Positions 48,622 to 55,931 are shown, counted from the stretch's first letter. The stretch: 64,000 nt of DNA from Paenibacillus sp. Soil750 (GCF_001428045.1 NZ_LMSD01000005.1:124001-188000), one strand, 5' to 3'. The notes: generated from the sequence alone by a model not told the origin. A program made the numbers and translations.

Positions 48622-49342
48622 TTTTTTCCATTGCTTTTTTGAACTCTTCATCCCGCTTCTGTTCGAAGTAGGTTTGGATCTGATTTCGAAGAATAAACCC
48701 CCGTAATGCATTGCTTTGCTCGGCAGGAACGCTCTCGAAGCTGGCTCCATAATAGTAGCCGTCTTCCTGCTTTTCTTTCCTTATAATTTCCAACCTGCAC
48801 GGCATCTCAAAACCTAAATCTAGCTCAACTTGCAACATACATTTCTTATGAAGAATACCATCGATCATCGAATTATCATTAATGATAAAGCCAATTCCGT
48901 TCATGGAAATATTTTTTATCGAAATTTCAATTGGATTTTCCAAGTGATGCTGCTCTTTTTGGGTTATATTTTGAAATCCTACAATGTATCCTACGTTCTT
49001 CACTTCGACCCGCGGGAACTCCCGTTTCTCCGAAAACTTCTTCCGATTCTCAGGTGGATTGATCACGATCAGTGAACCAGGCTCTCTAGCTACGACTGTC
49101 GAATGAAAAACGAATAGACCTGATTTCGTGTATAACGTCATTTTGGTCTTATCACCAAGCTGAAATACCTCATATTCCGGCAGCTCAATCTCCATGATGT
49201 CTCCTTGTGCATAGGTAAGAATACCTGTTGACACGAAATCATCTTTCGCCACTACAGCTCGGCAATTAATCAATACCTCCGCATCATATCCTTCTTTACT
49301 CCCATATCGCTTCAAAGCATCCTGCTTCATTGCCATGCTCAT
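48602..49342 (-). CDS. PilZ-domain c-di-GMP receptor (YcgR-like)
   Basis: A 246-residue soluble protein with an N-terminal YcgR-like beta domain (about 1-105) and a C-terminal PilZ domain (about 105-225). The c-di-GMP motifs are present: RxxxR in KREFPRVE and NxSxxG in NISMNGIGF. It therefore probably acts as a flagellar brake or similar effector; no motility genes are in the window. ATG 49342 is preferred, 6 bases after GGGAGG. It lies behind a c-di-GMP riboswitch, so signal controls both synthesis and activity. Confidence 0.88.
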   Translation of the reverse strand: MSMAMKQDALKRYGSKEGYDAEVLINCRAVVAKDDFVSTGILTYAQGDIMEIELPEYEVFQLGDKTKMTLYTKSGLFVFHSTVVAREPGSLIVINPPENRKKFSEKREFPRVEVKNVGYIVGFQNITQKEQHHLENPIEISIKNISMNGIGFIINDNSMIDGILHKKCMLQVELDLGFEMPCRLEIIRKEKQEDGYYYGASFESVPAEQSNALRGFILRNQIQTYFEQKRDEEFKKAMEKKSAANQ

Positions 49343-49386
49343 CTTCACCCTCCCTTAATGATGGATTTCATAACACTTTTCCGCAC

Positions 49387-49419
49387 AAAATAGACTGCCC
49401 CCACTTAGGGACAGCCTAT
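49387..49419 (-). terminator. Expression-platform terminator of the c-di-GMP riboswitch
   Basis: ATAGGCTGTCCC pairs with GGGGGCAGTCTAT (some G-T) and is followed by TTTTG on the minus strand, between the aptamer and the PilZ gene. Confidence 0.75.
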
Positions 49420-49440
49420 CACCGCAATCAAAAAAGCATC

Positions 49441-49529
49441 GATTTTCGGTAACCAGGCTGCCATAGTTCATAAGAACCGTAGACCCTCAGCTTTGCGTCC
49501 TTGCCTTTCAGCAAGTTTGCCATTGTCGA
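49441..49529 (-). ncRNA. Class I cyclic di-GMP riboswitch (GEMM)
   Basis: The minus strand carries GGCAAAC, a short P2 hairpin CTTGCTGAAAGGCAAG with a GAAA tetraloop, GGACGCAAAGC, a second helix and the closing GCAGCCTGGTTACCG. These are the ordered, nearly invariant blocks of the GEMM-I aptamer. It lies about 100 bases upstream of the PilZ gene, with a terminator between. Whether the ligand is c-di-GMP or 3',3'-cGAMP depends on one specificity base that I cannot assign safely by eye. Confidence 0.88.
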
Positions 49530-49559
49530 ACCCTGCTATTCATTTATATATATCGTTAT

Positions 49560-49603
49560 TGGTCTAAATGATCTATCTTTCGTCCAAACTGGTCTAAAAG
49601 ACC
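49560..49603. promoter_or_regulatory. Direct repeat pair 30 bp apart, upstream of the riboswitch
   Basis: TGGTCTAAA occurs at 49560-49568 and 49590-49598, each followed by one base and GA. The second copy is also an inverted repeat GGTCT-AAA-AGACC. The 30-bp period puts both on one face of the helix, which suits a regulator site for the riboswitch promoter or for tadA. Confidence 0.45.
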
Positions 49604-49699
49604 CACTGTAATCACCATTATACGTAGCTTATGCACTTCTTTCAACTAAAATCCTTGCATGGGCAATGTTTTTATTGTATGAATGTGTAGTGGAATTGA

Positions 49700-49819
49700 A
49701 TATCCACAGGTTTATAAGTTATCCACATTGTTATCCACAGCTTGTTAACAACGAATATTTGTTCGGATTTTTATACACATGTGGATAAACTATTATTGCG
49801 AGGTGTCCCCCTGTGGATC
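49700..49819. promoter_or_regulatory. DnaA-box cluster between the PilZ gene leader and tadA
   Basis: Four sites fit TTATNCACA exactly: 49719-49727, 49731-49739, 49771-49779 and, reversed, 49780-49788. Two near matches flank them, ATATCCACA at 49700 and TGTGGATCA (reverse) at 49812. The last two perfect boxes abut head to head. AT-rich sequence lies between. No dnaA or dnaN is adjacent. Confidence 0.8.
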
Positions 49820-50271
49820 AACATATCCCTTGGATGAGAGAAGCGATCGGTGAGGCGCTGAAAGCCGAAGCCATCCGCGAAGTTCCGATCGGCGCGGTCG
49901 TCGTCCATCAAGGTCAAATCATTGGCCGCGGCTACAATTTACGTGAAACAACTCTTGATCCGCTTGCGCATGCAGAGATGATTGCTATTAAACAAGCGAG
50001 CGAGCATTTGCAGGCTTGGCGCCTTCTGGACTGCCAGCTCTATGTGACATTGGAGCCATGTCCGATGTGCGCGGGTGCGATCGTGCAAGCACGAGTGCCT
50101 CAAGTTATTTATGGTACGGTAGATCCGAAGGCCGGCTGTGCGGGAACGTTAATGAACTTGCTGCAGGAAGACCGGTTTAATCACCGGGTCGATGTGGTTA
50201 GCGGTGTTTTACAAGAGGAGTGTTCCACGATGTTAACGCAGTTTTTTCGAAAATTGCGGGGCAAAGCCTAG
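49813..50271 (+). CDS. tadA: tRNA-specific adenosine deaminase TadA
   Basis: Zinc enzyme that converts A34 to inosine in tRNA-Arg(ACG). The 152 residues carry the zinc/proton-shuttle motifs LAHAEMIAI and LEPCPMCAGAI. The start codon is GTG within a DnaA-box-like sequence, with GAGGTG about 8 bases upstream. It is the first plus-strand gene after a long minus-strand run and points away from the riboswitch gene. Its stop overlaps the convergent DUF1697 gene. Confidence 0.95.
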   Translation: MDQHIPWMREAIGEALKAEAIREVPIGAVVVHQGQIIGRGYNLRETTLDPLAHAEMIAIKQASEHLQAWRLLDCQLYVTLEPCPMCAGAIVQARVPQVIYGTVDPKAGCAGTLMNLLQEDRFNHRVDVVSGVLQEECSTMLTQFFRKLRGKA

Positions 50272-50282
50272 GGGGCTTTGCC
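50260..50282. other. Hairpin spanning two overlapping convergent stop codons
   Basis: GGCAAAGCC and GGCTTTGCC form a perfect 9-bp stem. The CTAG at 50268-50271 gives TAG stops to both tadA and the convergent DUF1697 gene. No long T-run on either side, so termination would be weak. Confidence 0.6.
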
Positions 50283-50837
50283 GTTCGGATTATTTGCTGG
50301 CTGTAAGGCCTCGGCTAGCACTACGAGCTTGCTCATCGTATTCCAATTACGTGTCGTCGTACGATCGCCAAGTTTCTGAATGTTGCTCGCCAGCTTCGAA
50401 TCCAACACACTTTGCCGAAACAGAAAATATATGGTGCAGCCCCGTATCTGAAATTCATCTACTTCACTCTGTCCATTAGATAAGATGTCGGTGAATGTCT
50501 GCGGGGCCTCTTCTGTAAGCACGGAAATTTGAATGCTCTCCCCTTCGGACAAAGCTTCTGCGTCATAGGGGCAATTCCTTACAAGTTCAGTAAGCTCCGC
50601 CGCGGTGCGCAAAATAATAGTAGGCGCTACGCCTACCGCATCGCTGATTGCTTTTTCAATACGCGTACGTAGGGTTTCTCCTGACTCTTCTGATTGAAAC
50701 AGCACATTGCCGCTTTGCAAATAAGTCTGTACTTGCTCTAATTTTAAGGCCTCTAGCGTCTTTTTCAAGTCGGCCATTTTGATTTTGTTCTTGCCCCCTA
50801 CATTAATCCCACGCAGAAAACCAACATAAATTGTCAT
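50268..50837 (-). CDS. DUF1697 domain protein
   Basis: A 189-residue soluble protein starting MTIYVGFLRGINVGGKNKIKM, with YLQSGNVLFQSEES further on, the two signature stretches of the DUF1697 family. The biochemical role is not known. Codon use and SD look normal. It converges on tadA and lies 15 bases after the DUF1648 gene, so those two may be co-transcribed. Confidence 0.88.
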   Translation of the reverse strand: MTIYVGFLRGINVGGKNKIKMADLKKTLEALKLEQVQTYLQSGNVLFQSEESGETLRTRIEKAISDAVGVAPTIILRTAAELTELVRNCPYDAEALSEGESIQISVLTEEAPQTFTDILSNGQSEVDEFQIRGCTIYFLFRQSVLDSKLASNIQKLGDRTTTRNWNTMSKLVVLAEALQPANNPNGKAP

Positions 50838-50852
50838 TGTGGCTTGCCTCCC

Positions 50853-51350
50853 TTACTTTAATTTTATGGAACGAATGATGAAGAAGATGATCGTGCCAAA
50901 CAGCATCACTAGGATGAGTCCTAGCACCCACCAATTGAGGTCAGCGTTGCCCTCCTTACCACTTTGGATAACAGACCATTCAATAAATCCAAACAGAATG
51001 ACAATCACTGTTTTGAGACTATTTATTAATAAACGCGCATTCTGATATTGTCCACGGGCATTCTGAGGCGTAATTTGGGATGGATAGTTATACACATGAG
51101 GGACCTTGCTTAGGAGCGTCAAGCCAACATAGATGATAACTCCTATGAGTGGTAAGGCAATTAGGCTCATTTTGTTCCCCCAACCATCGATCTCCCCTTT
51201 ACCATTAAAATGCATTGGAATTCGCTCAGGCATATCTTGCCACATGTAGGCGACATATGCGATCATACTTATGATTACGAACAGGGAAATAACATCGAGT
51301 ATGATTTCAACTTTAGTTCTGGCGAGATGAATCACCGGACGTTGCTCCAT
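50853..51350 (-). CDS. DUF1648 domain membrane protein
   Basis: A 165-residue membrane protein with four hydrophobic segments (about 15-35, 58-80, 110-128 and 138-158). The loop WQDMPERIPMHFNGKGEIDGWGNK is the DUF1648 hallmark (P-x-x-IP-x-HF-x-x-x-G-x-x-DGWG). Related domains occur in SdpI-like immunity proteins, but no toxin gene is next to it. Confidence 0.85.
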   Translation of the reverse strand: MEQRPVIHLARTKVEIILDVISLFVIISMIAYVAYMWQDMPERIPMHFNGKGEIDGWGNKMSLIALPLIGVIIYVGLTLLSKVPHVYNYPSQITPQNARGQYQNARLLINSLKTVIVILFGFIEWSVIQSGKEGNADLNWWVLGLILVMLFGTIIFFIIRSIKLK

Positions 51351-51481
51351 ACGACACCTGCTTTCTGTTGGATTTCTTTTTCCACTATGTACTTTCCTTA
51401 TTCCAAATCAAACCTCCTGCTTGCACATGGGTTAAAATGGTTGCACCCCGAAAACATCTCGTGTTAGAATGACGATACTAT

Positions 51482-51555
51482 GCGCCCGTAGCTCAGCAGG
51501 ATAGAGCAACAGTTTCCTAAACTGTAGGTCGTACGTTCGAATCGTATCGGGCGCG
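51482..51555 (+). tRNA. tRNA-Arg (anticodon CCU)
   Basis: A 74-base cloverleaf: acceptor GCGCCCG/CGGGCGC, D-arm GCTC..GAGC, anticodon arm ACAGT-TTCCTAA-ACTGT with CCT anticodon, and T-loop GTTCGAATC. The CCA end is not encoded. It reads AGG codons. Confidence 0.95.
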
Positions 51556-51576
51556 TATACGAAATTAATTCGCATT

Positions 51577-51624
51577 AAAAAAGACGATAGCTAATCGGAT
51601 AATCCCCGACTGCGATCGTCTTTT
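51577..51624. terminator. Bidirectional terminator between tRNA-Arg and the 110-residue gene
   Basis: AAAAGACGAT and ATCGTCTTTT form a 10-bp stem with an inner TCGG/CCGA pair. T-runs exist on both strands, so it can serve the tRNA and the convergent small gene. Confidence 0.8.
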
Positions 51625-51685
51625 GTTTTATGTTGATATAGGTATAAATTTGGTGCGGTTGGTGCAGCCGTATTGCCCTTGTCTA

Positions 51686-52018
51686 CTAATACCAAGGATA
51701 GTAAGGATAAAATGGGCGGTAGTACGGGAACGGTCTAAAGAACGGAAATCCAAAAAGAAAAAACGGAAAATGCTGCCGACGAAACCGGCGGAATCCATAA
51801 CCAAACGGTTGTCTGTAGGGATCCGTTTCCCTTCCCTCGCCACCAACCTCTTCTGGAACTAACATCATGACGCCTTCATTATCCATACCATCAATAATTC
51901 CCTCAATTTGTGACCCATCTTTCATATGTGCAATAACATGGTAATTCATATATTTGTTACAATGTGCCTTTACGTCGCCACTTATTTGACTTGCTTGAAT
52001 AGGATTCATTGCGGACAC
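51686..52018 (-). CDS. Hypothetical protein with aromatic/Arg/Pro-rich tail
   Basis: A 110-residue protein I do not recognise. Residues 20-60 (YMNYHVIAHMKDGSQIEGII...GVMMLVPEE) look like a small beta-barrel of Sm-like or PRC-like type. Residues 70-110 are dominated by Phe, Tyr, Pro and Arg (FPFFRPFPYYRPFYPYYPWY at the end), as in some spore coat or exosporium proteins. The start is GTG, 6 bases after GGAGGG; an ATG three codons later is an alternative. A spore-surface role is only a guess. Confidence 0.75.
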   Translation of the reverse strand: MSAMNPIQASQISGDVKAHCNKYMNYHVIAHMKDGSQIEGIIDGMDNEGVMMLVPEEVGGEGRETDPYRQPFGYGFRRFRRQHFPFFLFGFPFFRPFPYYRPFYPYYPWY

Positions 52019-52101
52019 GCCTATCCCTCCTTCTTTAACTACCCATAGGATATTCGCCCACTAAAAAACGGTTACAGCTTTTTTGCCTTAGCATATTCCT
52101 T

Positions 52102-52131
52102 TTGACGCCCAGTTAACAAAAGAACGATAAT
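52102..52131 (+). promoter_or_regulatory. Sigma-A promoter of the MFS gene
   Basis: TTGACG (52102-52107) and GATAAT (52126-52131) are 18 bases apart, 37 bases before the start codon. Confidence 0.65.
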
Positions 52132-52167
52132 AGAGTTATCACTGATTAGAAAGGAGTCCTCGCTCCG

Positions 52168-53373
52168 ATGACGACTCGCCCTATTTCATCTTATCGCATC
52201 CCGCTCTTCTGTGCGGTCACAATGCTGTTCTGGATGTCGATGTACACAAGTGTTCCGATCATGGCGCCTTACGTAGAATTCCTCGGGGGAAGCCATCAAC
52301 TCGCCGGCTGGATTGTCGGTATGTACGGCATCTCGCAGATGCTCCTCCGCATACCCGTAGGCATTATGTCAGATCGCTTTCATAAAAGAAGGCTGTTCAT
52401 CACCTTCGGTCTCCTCTTCACTGCCATTACGGGACTCGGCCTGTGGTTCACGCACGATTTTACATGGATCTTAATCCTCCGAGCACTTGCAGGGGCAGCT
52501 GCAGCGACTTGGGTTGATTTTACGGTACTATTCACAAGCTATTACAAGCATGAAGAGTCTACGAAGGCGATCGGTACGATCTCCTTTTTCAACTCACTCG
52601 GTCAGGTGCTGGGCATACTTAGTGCAGGCTGGGCAGCAGACAAGCTGGGTTGGGAATCTGTGTTCATTCTCGGCGCAATACTTGGTCTGTTAGGCATGAT
52701 CGGTTCCTTTTTCCTCATCGAAAAAGTAGAGAAAGACGCGCCCAAAATCACCATGCGCGGAATCGGAAACGTGGCGACGGATCGCACACTTCTCTTTGTT
52801 TCTCTGCTCGCTATCTTATCGCAGGTGTTGATATTTGCTACGGTGTTCGGCTTCACGCCGGTTTATGCGATGCAGCTTGGCGCAGATAAATTCTCGCTCT
52901 CCTTACTTTCTTTATTCGCGAACGTTCCTGTTGCACTAGCCTCTTTATTCGGCGGAAGGCGTTGGGCGATGAAATATGGCGAGAAACGCATGGTTGTAGC
53001 TGGCTTCCTTCTTATGGGGATCTTCACCTTTACGGTGCCGTTCACCCATCATCTCTGGCTGCTCATGATTACACAGGCATTTGCCGGGTTTGGTCGCGGA
53101 CTTTCGTTTACCCTGCTCATGGGGATGAGCATTAAACATATGCCAGCGGATAAGCGAGCGACAGCAATGGGCTTTTTCCAAGCGATTTATGGACTCGGTA
53201 TGTTCGTAGGACCTGTCCTTATGGGCATCATTGGCGACTATTTCTCGCTGAATGAGGGCTTTATTGTACTCGGCGTCCTCGGTGCTGGCAGTGCACTACT
53301 CGCATATCTGTTCGTTCAGAGTTCCGTTAAGAAACAGCCTCTGGGGACTAACAAACCTACAATAGCGCAATGA
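52168..53373 (+). CDS. Major facilitator superfamily transporter
   Basis: A 401-residue membrane protein with 12 predicted helices. The MFS loop 2-3 motif is GIMSDRFHKRRLF, after the GMYGISQMLLRIPVG helix; its counterpart in the second half is weaker. It is drug-exporter-like (DHA1 group) by layout, but substrate cannot be read. AAGGAG lies 11 bases upstream of the ATG and a terminator follows, so it is monocistronic. Confidence 0.9.
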   Translation: MTTRPISSYRIPLFCAVTMLFWMSMYTSVPIMAPYVEFLGGSHQLAGWIVGMYGISQMLLRIPVGIMSDRFHKRRLFITFGLLFTAITGLGLWFTHDFTWILILRALAGAAAATWVDFTVLFTSYYKHEESTKAIGTISFFNSLGQVLGILSAGWAADKLGWESVFILGAILGLLGMIGSFFLIEKVEKDAPKITMRGIGNVATDRTLLFVSLLAILSQVLIFATVFGFTPVYAMQLGADKFSLSLLSLFANVPVALASLFGGRRWAMKYGEKRMVVAGFLLMGIFTFTVPFTHHLWLLMITQAFAGFGRGLSFTLLMGMSIKHMPADKRATAMGFFQAIYGLGMFVGPVLMGIIGDYFSLNEGFIVLGVLGAGSALLAYLFVQSSVKKQPLGTNKPTIAQ

Positions 53374-53381
53374 TAGTTAAG

Positions 53382-53409
53382 AGTGAATCTCACGATTCGC
53401 TTTTTTTTC
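53382..53409 (+). terminator. Terminator of the MFS gene
   Basis: AGTGAATC-TCAC-GATTCGCT, an 8-bp stem with a G-T pair, is followed by eight Ts. Confidence 0.9.
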
Positions 53410-53471
53410 ATACATGTGCAGGGGTAAGATGGGTTAGCCTCGTCTATTCATGAGGAGAGGAGGAGAAGCAT

Positions 53472-54029
53472 ATTGAGGAGCATGTACTAATTGATCATAT
53501 TCTAAAAGGCGATGAAGCGGCATTCCGTGAGTTAATTGCAAGGTACCGTCCGTATATTCTGCAGACGATCTCTGCTATTGTTCGTCATCAGAAGGACGCC
53601 GAAGACTTGTCCCAAGAGGTTTGGACCCGCATCTACTTCTCCCTCCCTCGGTATGAAAAGAGAGGCCTGAAAACCTGGATGACCCGCATCGCAGTGAACC
53701 GGGCTATTGATTTCAAACGCGCCACCAGCCGGCGCAAGGAGGACAGTGTCGCCGGATTCGAGGAGGCACTGTCTTCAGCAGGACCAGCACCTCCAGAACT
53801 AAGTGTGGAGCAGGAAGTGTTGATCAGAGAAACGACGGAATTCGTTCGTCACAAGCTCCATCAGATCCCAGCAAATTACCAAGATGTGTTATTGGCCTAT
53901 TATATTCATCAACAATCGTATCAAGATATTGCCGATGCTCAAGGCGTTACAATCAAGACGGTCGAATCAAAGCTATACAGAGCCAAGATGTGGCTGCGAA
54001 ATCACTGGAAGGAGGAGGAGTTTCGATGA
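53472..54029 (+). CDS. ECF-type RNA polymerase sigma factor, apparent ATT start
   Basis: A 185-residue sigma-70 family factor. Region 2 reads GDEAAFRELIARYRPYILQ...DAEDLSQEVWTRIY and continues into LKTWMTRIAVNRAIDFKR; region 4 reads IPANYQDVLLAYYIHQQSYQDIADAQGVTIKTVESKLYRAK. Homology begins well before the first ATG/GTG/TTG in frame (TTG 53607, inside region 2). The only plausible initiator between the in-frame stop at 53451 and the conserved region is ATT 53472, 8 bases after AGGAGG, giving (M)EEHVLIDHILKG. It overlaps the anti-sigma gene as ATGA. Confidence 0.85.
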   Translation: MEEHVLIDHILKGDEAAFRELIARYRPYILQTISAIVRHQKDAEDLSQEVWTRIYFSLPRYEKRGLKTWMTRIAVNRAIDFKRATSRRKEDSVAGFEEALSSAGPAPPELSVEQEVLIRETTEFVRHKLHQIPANYQDVLLAYYIHQQSYQDIADAQGVTIKTVESKLYRAKMWLRNHWKEEEFR

Positions 54030-54502
54030 AGGGTCGTCATTTTAACCAGCAAGCGTGGTTGCAGTATGTGGAGGAGCGTCTGCCGTTACAAGAACAAGAA
54101 GAGATGGAAAATCATCTCTATCAATGTGATGAATGTCTAGCCAACTATATGCAGTGTGCGGAGCAAGTAATTGTCATACCAGACATGGACGCTAAACAGA
54201 CAACAACCTATGTGAATGGCATTATAGCCCGAACGGTAGGAATGAAGCCCGCTTGGCATCGCTCAACCATGTTCCACTATGGGATTGCGGCAGCCGCGAC
54301 GCTTGTGCTTGTGGCGACTGGCTTTTTCCATGGCATATCACAGGAATTAGGAACGTTGAGTGCCTTCAAGCCCGCTCCTCCTCTGGAAGCGCCTGCCTCA
54401 CTTAAAGCTCAAGTGCCGATTTCGGATCAACTTATCCATAAAACACTAACATGGTTAGACACTTTACAAAATGAACAAAAAAAAGGAGGCCTTGAGCCTT
54501 AA
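54026..54502 (+). CDS. Putative zinc-finger anti-sigma factor
   Basis: A 158-residue membrane protein likely to hold the preceding sigma factor inactive. The N-terminal ZAS-like motif H-x3-C-x2-C is NHLYQCDEC (about residues 28-36), followed by one membrane helix (about 90-110, YGIAAAATLVLVATGFF) and a short outside tail. ATG 54026 overlaps the sigma stop and follows GGAGGAGG. The signal it senses is unknown. Confidence 0.85.
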   Translation: MKGRHFNQQAWLQYVEERLPLQEQEEMENHLYQCDECLANYMQCAEQVIVIPDMDAKQTTTYVNGIIARTVGMKPAWHRSTMFHYGIAAAATLVLVATGFFHGISQELGTLSAFKPAPPLEAPASLKAQVPISDQLIHKTLTWLDTLQNEQKKGGLEP

Positions 54503-55662
54503 TGCCTACCAAAAGTAATCTTGTTGCATTCCTACTGTCCTTCATACCTGGAGTGGGTCATTTGTATATGAACCGTACCATCCGCGGCTTGCTATATGGC
54601 TTTTTATTCTTCGGACTATCTTTCTTACTCTTTCTAGGAATTGTGTCCCATGATGCCGACGAATTCGCCTTTCTGCTTATACCCATCGGGCTCACGTGGA
54701 TTATCAACATGGTCGATATGGTTATCTACTTATTGAACGCTCCAGCTCCAACACCAATGCCATTTCCAACAACCTATCATCAACCGATACCAGCTCATTA
54801 TGGACCTTATCCACCTGAGCAAGAGGTGCCATCTTGGGATACTGCCTCCTATTATGCTCAATTTGCAGGAAGACAAGAAAGATCTAAAGTTCTCATGCTC
54901 TCCTTCATTCCAGGTGTTGGCCATTTCTGGCTTGGTTTAATGCAAAGAGGCCTTACAGCTATGATCTCCTTCTTCGGAATTGCCATTCTCGTGTTCTTCA
55001 TCGCCATTCTGACGCATAATGAAGGTTTTATCGTGTTCCTATTGGCGTTGCCAGTGCTCTGGTTTTACACCATGTTCGATGCGCTGAAGCAGCTAGATCG
55101 CAAACAAGCTGGGCTAGAGCTCACAGATCGAAGTATGTTTGAAGATTTCCAACGCGATGAACATGGACGCAAAAATCGGACCCTTGCCACGATTATCGCC
55201 ATTTTCCCCGGTGCGGCGCATCTGTACTTATCGATGACCAAACGCGGTATCCAGCTGATGGCAGTTTTTCTTTTTTCCATTTACGTGTTAGATGTGCTGC
55301 GGCTGTCCCTTTTCTTCTTTTTGATCCCGATCCTATGGTTCTTTAGCTTTTTTGATGCCCTGCAGAGCATTTCTAAGTATGAAAATGGGACTTTAACTGA
55401 CAAGCCTCTCGTTGAAAACTGGACAGCCTACCAACGTTATATTGGCGCTGTTTTGATCGTTTTCGGCGGCTATTACATCTTCAGCGATGTCCTTGTGCAA
55501 TTTATGTATCAGTTTCTACCCGCTTCGCGGAATTATATGTATTTGATCAACAACTTCAGCCAGACCTTCATTGTCGCTGTGCTCCTCATCGGAGGTGGCA
55601 TTTGGTTAGTAATGAATCGGAAGCAACAGAACACCATAGACAACGAAAAAAAGAACCCCTAA
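54502..55662 (+). CDS. Polytopic membrane protein with three TM2-like repeats
   Basis: A 386-residue protein translationally coupled to the anti-sigma gene (TAATG). It has three copies of one module: LLSFIPGVGHLYMNRTIRGL (about 10), LSFIPGVGHFWLGLMQRGL (about 133) and AIFPGAAHLYLSMTKRGI (about 234). Each is followed by hydrophobic helices, the pattern of TM2-type domains. A C-terminal pair of helices follows. It is probably the third part of the sigma/anti-sigma system, as regulator or envelope target; function unknown. Its stop lies in the loop of the terminator. Confidence 0.8.
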   Translation: MPTKSNLVAFLLSFIPGVGHLYMNRTIRGLLYGFLFFGLSFLLFLGIVSHDADEFAFLLIPIGLTWIINMVDMVIYLLNAPAPTPMPFPTTYHQPIPAHYGPYPPEQEVPSWDTASYYAQFAGRQERSKVLMLSFIPGVGHFWLGLMQRGLTAMISFFGIAILVFFIAILTHNEGFIVFLLALPVLWFYTMFDALKQLDRKQAGLELTDRSMFEDFQRDEHGRKNRTLATIIAIFPGAAHLYLSMTKRGIQLMAVFLFSIYVLDVLRLSLFFFLIPILWFFSFFDALQSISKYENGTLTDKPLVENWTAYQRYIGAVLIVFGGYYIFSDVLVQFMYQFLPASRNYMYLINNFSQTFIVAVLLIGGGIWLVMNRKQQNTIDNEKKNP

Positions 55663-55675
55663 GGGTTCTTTTTTC
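55651..55675 (+). terminator. Terminator of the sigma/anti-sigma operon
   Basis: AAGAACCC-CTAA-GGGTTCTT is a perfect 8-bp stem followed by TTTT. The upstream gene's TAA stop is in the loop. Confidence 0.93.
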
Positions 55676-55781
55676 TGTCGGCATTGATGATATTTCTTTG
55701 AACCTTGTTACTCATAAAACTTAAGTTAAATCTGCGTATAAAACACGGTAAGTGTCTTTAGCACATCGCCCTCCAGCCTGA

Positions 55782-55904
55782 TTATAACAGGTAGAAAAGT
55801 CCTCTTTGCAACGGTTGTTTCGCTTTCGCTAATTGCTCCAACGGAACCACACCTCTCTGCTTGCCGACAATAATAGTATGACCGATTTCCGTTTTTTTAA
55901 TCAT
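55782..55904 (-). CDS. Possible 40-residue small protein
   Basis: An ATG-started minus-strand frame encodes MIKKTEIGHTIIVGKQRGVV and continues PLEQLAKAKQPLQRGLFYLL. The sequence looks protein-like (alternating beta strand, then amphipathic helix) and the frame sits 27 bases downstream of the sspP-type gene. No good ribosome site is seen and the gene is very short; it could be a remnant of a longer gene. Function unknown. Confidence 0.4.
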   Translation of the reverse strand: MIKKTEIGHTIIVGKQRGVVPLEQLAKAKQPLQRGLFYLL

Positions 55905-55931
55905 GTTTTATTAAAAAAATTTCGTTGCCTA

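Noticed and set aside
49700..49819. The DnaA-box cluster as oriC itself
   Set aside because: No dnaA, dnaN, gyrB or rpmH is adjacent; a titration or regulatory cluster is more likely, though only the full genome can settle it.
53607..54029. TTG 53607 as start of the sigma factor
   Set aside because: It would remove the first half of region 2, which is clearly encoded upstream in the same frame, and has no SD.
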